From Verrucomicrobiota bacterium (GTDB taxonomy: Bacteria > Verrucomicrobiota > Kiritimatiellia > SS1-B-03-39 > UBA6053): a stretch of 64,000 bases of DNA. The translations under genes were made by a program, and so were the position numbers. Where the stretch lies: contig JAFIGD010000024.1 of NCBI GenBank assembly GCA_020831625.1, forward strand, positions 1 to 64,000, written 5' to 3'. The number at the start of each line of letters is the position of its first letter. The stretch's first letter is position 1. The notes below the pieces were generated by a model that searched no databases, was not told the origin of the DNA, and saw only the letters and a program-made list of their open reading frames with translations. Positions 54,501 through 63,500 of this stretch are shown piece by piece.

Positions 54501-57500
54501 GTTCACGCTGAATCCGAAATCACCCCGCAAATAAATGACATCCGCAATATTGACATCCAGACCTTTCACACTGACCGCGAAGTAATCCTCGACATCGGGA
54601 AGATCTTCAAAGCGGTACGAACGCGTGCCGATCACAAAATTCTCGCCCAACACATCGAGTCCGGACTGGTTGTATCCGAAGTACACCCGGTCCGCGGTCG
54701 CGCTGCCGAAGCCGCCGCCGTTCAGGAAGAAACCGCCAAAGCCTTCAATCGCCAGTGAATCATTGCGGTATACCAGACCCAGATTGCCATTGGTGATTCC
54801 GGCACCCACAGTGGAAGTTCCGATCGATGCGTTCACGTTGTTGGCGATGGCCACAAACTCTCCATCCTTCAGGCTGAAAGCGAAATCCCCTTCAATCGTG
54901 GCGATGTCCAGCAAGGTGACCGAGACCCCGTCCACAATAAATTCGAGGGTGTTCGGGTCAATTGCACTGGCAAACGTGTACGTCTCGACGCCGAAACCGA
55001 CAATACGTCCCTGGGTAATCGTGGTGGCGCTGTTGGTGTAGCGGACCGTCACGGATTCAGCCGTGGCGGTGCCCAGAGGCGCGAGCGACAGTTCAAAACT
55101 CCCGCCGGTGGTTTCCAGCGCCAGTTCGCCCCCGCCGAAGACCACCCCGAAGTTCACTCCGTTCACCCGTGCGTATATATCGTCATTTACATCCAGCGAA
55201 ACGGAAATGTCTGTTCCCGCCACTTCAATCCGGTCATTTTTCGAAACGAAGGTCAGATTTCCGGAGGCGGCCACAAAGTCCTCGATCTTCAGCAGCAGGT
55301 TGGTTCCGGCAAACGCGATGAATTCGTCGGTGGTTCCGTAATCGATCAGACCGATCGAACCGCCGAAGTTAACCGACGCCTGTCCGGTGGTGTTCACCCA
55401 GGCGCTGATGGTTCCCGAAAGCGTAAGGCCGGAAACACCCAGAACCGCAGCATTCCCGGTGGCGTACAGCGCAAACCGGCTGTCCTCCGAAGACGTGTCA
55501 ATCCACATGCCCAGCTGAATCCCGGTCGCAACCACGCCCACCGCGTTGGGATTCACATTCCCGTTGGCAAGCTTGTAGGGCCCGTTGCCCAGGAACGCAT
55601 AGGCATCGGTCACCGCCACTTCAAAGCGGTCCGGGGCCCGGGTCAGGGTGAAATCACCGCCCAGCCCGACAACATCGAGGAGATTCAACTCCACGCCGAC
55701 AGCCGTAAACTGAATAAAGGGCGTGTCCCCGTCGCCGACTTCCGTGTTACTGAAACTCACCGTCAGCGTTTCACCGGCGATGGTGAACGTGTCAGAGAAA
55801 GAGGTCGTTCCCTCGTGATAACGCAGGGTCATTGTGGCGGTCACATCCAGGCCATCCACACCCACAAAGGTGACAGTACCGGTAATAAAGCCGGATTTCA
55901 CGCCGTCGTTGTCGATGAAGAAGCCCTGACCGTTGGTCAACTGAACCCCGATACGGTTGTCGCTGATGTTGTCGCCCACAAACGCCTCGACCTGAGTGGC
56001 GATAATGACCGTCGAGCCGCCGGAGGAGTTGGACGTGGAGAAACTGAACGTTCCGGAAATTTCCAGGCCGGGGAACGAAAGACTGATCGCGGCTTCAATC
56101 CAGACGGTCGAGTCATTCGGACCCAGCGCCGGAAGATTCACCACACCGAAACTGCCTTCAACCTCAATAGCCAATCCGGTGTTGTTGAAGAAAATTTCCG
56201 CCTGCGTGCCCGCATCAATTCCCGGCATATTGACCGAGGCCGTGAATTCAAGGGTGCCGGCCAGGCCCGCATCCGCAATCACCACAAAAATCCCCTGCGC
56301 GTCCTCGATGGAAATCGCGGAACCTCCAGTGCCCTCTCCACTGAACGCGGCGATATTCACATCCTCAAAGTACACAATCATCACTTCGTCGTCCGCCGTG
56401 GCCTGACGCTGGAAGCCGATTTTGCCGTTCATGGAAACGCCCAGGAAGTCGACGGTGACATTTTCAGCCTCCAGCAGGAGGAACTCGCCCCTTGGCACCT
56501 GCAGATTCACGATATCGCCGCCCACCGTGAAGTTTTCATTCACAGACCGGTCCATGGTGTTGAAGATCGCGGTGAACCCGGTGGCGCTGAGCGTGATTCC
56601 GGGAATACCGTCCAACACCGTCAGATCCCCGGTCAATCCGCCGGCAATCCCGTCTTCCGTGATATACAACCCGCCAAACCCGTCAGAGAAGCTCAGCAGA
56701 TCCGTTCCGTCCACCGCCACGGTAAAGGCGATATCCGTTCCGGCAATCTTAACGTCTCCCGATTCGGCCTCAAACACCAGCGTGTAGTTCCCGGACATCA
56801 CGAAGAACTCGGCAATATCCAGACTGCCGCTAAACGCCGCTTCGACATTTCCATCCCCGTCCAGCCGGAAAGACGCGGTACCCTGCAAAACAATCACATC
56901 CACAATCGAGGCTTCAAAGTTCTCAACCTCAAACACAATTTCCCCGTCCGCAATCGCCTCAACAAATTCAAATTCGAGATCGCCGACCGTCAGCTTGCGC
57001 TCGGCCGCCACGGACATGCCGACCGCGAAACGCAACTGCACGTTGTTCGCCTCCACACTCGCCAGCGGCGCGAGCGCCGCCGCAAAGACACCGTTCTTCA
57101 TTTCAAACGCCAGTCCGCCCGCGTTGGTGACGATCAGACCGAAGGATTGACCGGACGCCGAAACCGAAACCGGTCCGACCGACACCGAGGCGGTCACATC
57201 CTCGGCCACCGCAATCAACTCATCCTCCAGCAGTTGAATCCCCAGGCTGCCGCTCAACGTGCCGAAGCCGTTAATCTCGCCCTGGAAGCCGCGCACCAGC
57301 AGCATTTGCGTTCCTGCCGCAATCTCCCCGCTGAATTCAAATTCCGCATCCAGCACCTTCAACTCCGTCTCTTCCGCAACCGTCGTCACCTCGTTGGTGT
57401 ACTGCACGAACACCTCCGTGGCCGACACCGACGCCATCCCCTCGATGCTTCCGCTCAGGGCCGCGTCGCGGATCTCAAACGCCAGTTCCGTTCCGTTGGT

Positions 57501-60500
57501 GAAGAACCCGAAGGTTCCGTCGCTCAAACTGAAGCTCGCCACATCCTCCACGCCCAGGCTGGCGCTCACGTTCTCTCCGATGCCCGTGAACATCCGGTTG
57601 TCAGATGGTCCGCTGATTCCGAACGCGAAGGTCCCGCTCACCGCTGCGAATCCGAAGAAGTCGATGTTCAACTCCCCGCGGATCGAGAACACTTCGCCGA
57701 GTTCCCCGTCCATGTCCATGTCCAGCGTCAGGCTCGCACCCGGCGCGGTGGTGATTTCAAATCCGTCTCCGCTGAAGTCCACCACCGTGTCATCGGTCGC
57801 GGCGATGTTCACCTCCACCTTCAGCGTGGAAATCTCCATGGTCACATCGTCGATCCCCACAAAACCCGCGATGGAGATCTCGCCCTTCAGCGCCGCCCAC
57901 ACCCGGTCACCGTCTTTTTCGCTGAAGATCGCCAGACCGAACTCGATGTCCCGCATCTCAAAGCCAATCGCGTCGTCCGTGCCTCCGTCAATTCCCACAA
58001 ACACTTCCAGTCCGGCCCCGCCCACGGTCAGCGCCCGGGTTTCCACCTCGGCCTCGTCACTCAGCGTCACCGTGGCGTTCCGCAGTTCAAAGGCCATTCC
58101 GCCTTCCACCCGGAAGAAGCCGAACAGATCCAGCGTCATGTTGCCGGTCACCCGCACATACGCCCCGGAGGCTCCGTTGAGATCCAGGGTCATACTGCTT
58201 TCCGCTCCGGTCAACACCTCCAGCGGCTCCACCCCGAAGTCCACCACCAGATTGCTGTCCGGCTCTCCGACGATGTCCGGACGGTCTTTGCTTTCGCCCA
58301 CATGCACGGTTTCCAGTGACACCGAGACCGGGGTGGTCATCGTGGTGATTTCCAGCAGATCCAAATCGCGTTCGCCGAGGCTGCCGAGGAAGCGGATGTC
58401 CCACAGGCCCGTGAGAATCCGGGTCACACTGAATTCCGCGCCCGCCAGATCCGCGAACGCGGCTTCAAGCGCGGCTTTCACGTCGGCCGCCGTGGCCCGG
58501 AAGTTGATCAGCTCCGTGTCATAATCCTCTCCGTCCACATTCAGACTCAGCATGAAGCCGCCGGAGGCTTTGGTGCTCACCGACACCCGCTGGATTTCAT
58601 TGCGGCCCGCGCGGGTCACCGTCACCGGCTCGTCACGGGTTTCGCCGCGCTGTTCCACAATCAGCGTCGCGCGGACCGGCGTCACCGTGGCTGCGATCTG
58701 CAGGCGGGCCAGATCGATGCCGGCCAGATCTCCGCCGAACACCACCCGCCAGACACCGCTTTCGGTCGAACTCACCGTGACACTGCCGCCGGTGGCGGCC
58801 AGCGCGGTGTTCAGGGCGCTTTCCAGCGCCGCCGCATCGGTGTCGAAACTAAGGGCGTCGGTCGTGTAGGTTTCGCCGGCGTGGGTCAGACTCAACGTAA
58901 AGGTTCCTGTCGCTTCACTGGTTACCCGGACTTCCTGTTCAGCGGCGATGCTCTCCACGGTCTCAACCGTGGTCTCGCTCTGGCCGTTCACCTGCGTGGT
59001 CACCGTCAGGGTCAAGCCGCTCTGAGAAGCGACTGTGATCTGCGGCAGATCCTGATAGGACAGTTCTCCGATAAAGGTCACCAAGTAGCGCAGGGTCCCG
59101 GCGGGCGCGGTTGAATCAACGGCAACCTCCACGTTCCCCTTCTTAATGGTGGTCAGCCCTTCCAGCGCCAGCTGCATGTAGGAGGCGTTGAGCACGGGCT
59201 GAATGGAATTGAAGTCCAGCACGCCGGTGGTCAGTCCGTTGAATTCCAGCGAATACTGTCTGCCGGTCTGCCCGGTGTAGTTCGTAAAGGTCAGCACCTG
59301 CACTTCGCGCACAAAGCTGCCGGTCGTGGTGGTGCCGGTCACTTCCTCACCGCCGCGAACCAGCGTCCGCACCGAGGCCTGCACCCCGCCCTGCTCCACC
59401 CGCACTGTCAAATCACTGAAATCGTTTCCGGCAAGGTCTTCGATAAATTCAATCGTGAATCCGTTTTCACGGTTGCCGCTCACACTCACGTTTCCCGTTC
59501 CCACCAGCGCGAAGCCCGCCAGTGCCAACCCGATCAGATCCCGCAAATCATCGTCACTGGTTCCCGCAGTCACATCCACTGACCGCTCTTCGCCCCGCAG
59601 TCCGAACACCAGCCGCCCCTGTTCGATGTCCGTTTCCAGTTTCACCACCGTGTTTTCCACCACCGCTTCCTGCTCTTCATCCTCCACAGCCGGACGCCCC
59701 GCCTGACGCTCCAGCACCGCTGTGCTCACCTCCGGTGACGTGGTGCTGACGGTCAAGCCGCTGAGGTCGGTCCCCAGCAGATCATTCACAAAATTCAGCA
59801 GGAAGCCTTCCTCCCGGGTTCCGGTGACCTCCACATTGCCGCTTCCCACGCCCGGCAGGCTTTCCAGCGCCGCCACCAGCTTGGCGCGCAGGCCCGTACT
59901 CGTGTCCGCGGCGGTCACTTCCACGTCGGCGGTTTCGCCGTCGAGGTCAAACACCAGGGTGCCTTCCGCCAAATCGGTTTCCAGACGCAGCACCGTCGCG
60001 GTCAGTTCCGGATCCTGTTCGACCGCGTCCCCTTCGTCGCTGATGTTGAGGTTGAGTTCCACCGTCAGCGTGTCCGCCTCCACGGTCAATCCGTCGAGTC
60101 CAACGAATCCGACCGAGCCGACCTCGCTCTTGAGGGCCAGCCACTTGCGGGCCGGGTTGGCGCTGTCGGTCAGAACCGCCAACGCGAAGCTCGCTTCGCT
60201 CAAATTAAATCCGAGGGCCTCGGGACTGCCGCCGTTGAGTCCGGCGAAGGCGCTGATGTTGTTGGCACCCACGGTGATCAAATCCACGTCCACCGAACTG
60301 CCGTCGGAGAGCCGCACCGTGTCGCTGCGGCTGACGAAGGCGAAGTCGCCGCTGATGCGGAAGAAGTCCGCCACTTCCAGGGTCAGGGTGCCGACGGCCT
60401 GGAGCAGTTCGCCGTCTTCGGCGGACATGTCGAAGGTCAAGGTGTCCGAAACGCTGACGGGAACCTCGTAGGCGGTTTCAGAGAAATCGATCAGACTGCC

Positions 60501-63500
60501 GTCGGCGGCGGCGAGGTTGGCCTCCAGGCCGAACTGCGTCACCGAGAGGGTGAGCTGGTCAATCCCCACAAAGGCGGCTTCGCCGACATTCGCCTTCAGC
60601 GCGGTCCAGCTCCGGCCCGCGCCGCCCTGTTCGCTGAAGAGGGCCAGGGCCGCATTGACGTCGGTCAGGGCGATGCCCACCGCGTTGTCGGTGCCGCCGT
60701 TGTAGCCCGCGAAGCCGTTCGCGTTGGCGGCCCCGAAGGTCAGCACGTCCACCTCCACATCGCCTTCGTCTTTCACCGACACCGTGTCGGACACCGAGCG
60801 CACCGCGAAGTTTCCGCTCACCTGCAGGAACCCGGCCAGGTCAAGAACCCCGCCATCGACGAAGAGTTCGAAAAGATCATCCGCTTCCGCCAGGGCAAGG
60901 AATTCATACGACAGTTCACCCGCCGTGAGCGTCTCACCGGTCATCAGATTTCCGGTCTCATTGATGCGCAGCGTGACCGAATCCGCTCCGAGCGTGATTT
61001 CAGCAGGCAACACCGCCGACAGGGTTCCGGAGGCCTCCAGCGCGATCTTGCCGTCTTCGTCAATCCGCAGGCCCAAACTTGCGTTCCGAACCCCGGCGGT
61101 AAACGCTCCAACCACAAAGCCGGCCGCAACATCCTGCGCAATCACATCAATCACGTCTTGATCCCCGTCCACCGAAATCGCGAAGTCACCGCTCAGGAAG
61201 AGAACGTCCGCGAAGGAGGCCTCGAGGCCGATCACATTCACCACCATCAAATTATTTGCTTCCGGCATATCGCGGAAGGTGTATTCCAGCGAACCGATCT
61301 GAATCGTGGTATCCGTCCATTCCACACCCGTTTCATTGACCCGCAAAATCGCCAGAGACGCGGAGGCCTCAGCAAACCCGCCGCCATTCAGGAACAATCC
61401 GCCCTGTGCCTCCAGCGCCACGCCGTCTTCGGTCAGAATCAGTCCAAAGGTGCCGTCGGTCACGCCCGCGCCGAAATCGCCGAGGGTCAGGGAAGCCGAA
61501 ACGTCGCGGGCGGCCGCCACGAGATGGGTGCCGTCAAAGACAAACCCGACATCGCCGGAGAAGGAGGCCACCCCGCCGAGTTCAAACAGAAGCGAACTGC
61601 CGCGGAAGGCGAAAATGTCATCGGAGGTTCCGTAATCCACCAGGCCGTAATCACCGAATTCGATCAAATCACTGCCGGTGGTGTTCACCCAGATTTCAAC
61701 ATCCCCGCTCATGACCAGACCGGGCACGCCGTTCAGCGAAACACTGCCTTCGGCGTGAAGCGCATAGCTGCTTTCTTCGTCCGTTCCGAACAGGGCCAGC
61801 GCAAACGCGCCGTTTTCCAACACCAGTTCAACCGGCGCCACGCCCAAAGAGGCTTCAATATTCTCGCCGGTCACCAGAATCGAACGGATATCCTCTTCAA
61901 CCAGCACAAAAGCGAAGTCGCCAACAATCTGCGTGAAATCCGCAATCCCCAGAGTCAGGCCGATGGCCTCCATGGCGAAATACGGATCAGTAACCCCGAA
62001 ATCGATCGAACCGTATTCACCGAAATCCACAACCTGTTCGCCGGTGGTGTTCGCCCAGACCTCCAGCGCGCCCGAGAGGGTCAGTCCGGGAATGCCCGAC
62101 AGGGCCGCGTCACCGGAGGCGTGAAGCGCCATACCGCCGTCTCCGGCCTCAAAGGCGAGGAAAGCGAACTCGGCATCGATGACCGAAACCGAAACTGAAC
62201 CGACCGTCAATGAGGCCGCGACATCATTTCCGAAAAAGAGAATCGTCGCATTGTCATCTTCATCAAAGGTCTGACTCAGTTCGAACGCGCCCGACACCGT
62301 GACAAATCCGGTTAAGTTCAGTTCCCCGTCAAACGAAGCCTCAATATTTCCGTCCGCGTCCAACTGGAAGGAGGCGTTTCCGGAAAGCGAGGCCACACCC
62401 AGGAAGTCGGCGGTCAGGTCCTCCACTTCGAACGACAGATCCCCGTCATTAATTTCAGACTCAAATTCGTACTCCAGCGAACCGATTTTCAGTTCACGTC
62501 CCGCCGCGACCGACGCGCCGACCGCGAAACGAAGATTCACATTCTGCGCCTCAAGATTCGCAAACGGAGCCAGCGAAGCGGCAAAACCGACATTCCGCAT
62601 TTCAAACACAACCCCGCCGGAATTGTTGACGATCAGACCGAACTGATCCCCGCTCGCAGAAATGGACGCGGAACCCGCCACCAGCGACGCGGTCATGTCC
62701 TCCCCGATCGCCACCAGTTCATCCTCCAGCAACTGAATCCCCAGGCTGCCGCTCAATGTGCCGAAGCCGTTAATCTCGCCCTGGAAGCCGCGCACCAGCA
62801 GCATTTGCGTTCCTGCCGCAATCTCCCCGCTGAATTCAAATTCCGCATCCAGCACCTTCAACTCCGTCTCTTCCGCAACCGTCGTCACCTCGTTGGTGTA
62901 CTGCACGAACACCTCCGTGGCCGACACCGACGCCATCCCCTCGATGCTTCCGCTCAGGGCCGCGTCGCGGATCTCAAACGCCAGTTCCGTTCCGTTGGTG
63001 AAGAACCCGAAGGTTCCGTCGCTCAAACTGAAGCTCGCCACATCCTCCACGCCCAGGCTGGCGCTCACGTTCTCTCCGATGCCCGTGAACATCCGGTTGT
63101 CAGATGGTCCGCTGATTCCGAACGCGAAGGTCCCGCTCACCGCTGCGAATCCGAAGAAGTCGATGTTCAACTCCCCGCGGATCGAGAACACTTCGCCGAG
63201 TTCCCCGTCCATGTCCATGTCCAGCGTCAGGCTCGCACCCGGCGCGGTGGTGATTTCAAATCCGTCTCCGCTGAAGTCCACCACCGTGTCATCGGTCGCG
63301 GCGATGTTCACCTCCACCTTCAGCGTGGAAATCTCCATGGTCACATCGTCGATCCCCACAAAACCCGCGATGGAGATCTCGCCCTTCAGCGCCGCCCACA
63401 CCCGGTCACCGTCTTTTTCGCTGAAGATCGCCAGACCGAACTCGATGTCCCGCATCTCAAAGCCAATCGCGTCGTCCGTGCCTCCGTCAATTCCCACAAA

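Noticed and set aside
45940-62100. N-T-T/N-E-T sequons as N-glycosylation sites
   Set aside because: Asn-x-Thr alone is not evidence of glycosylation in these bacteria; the motif is better explained as a structural turn of the repeats.
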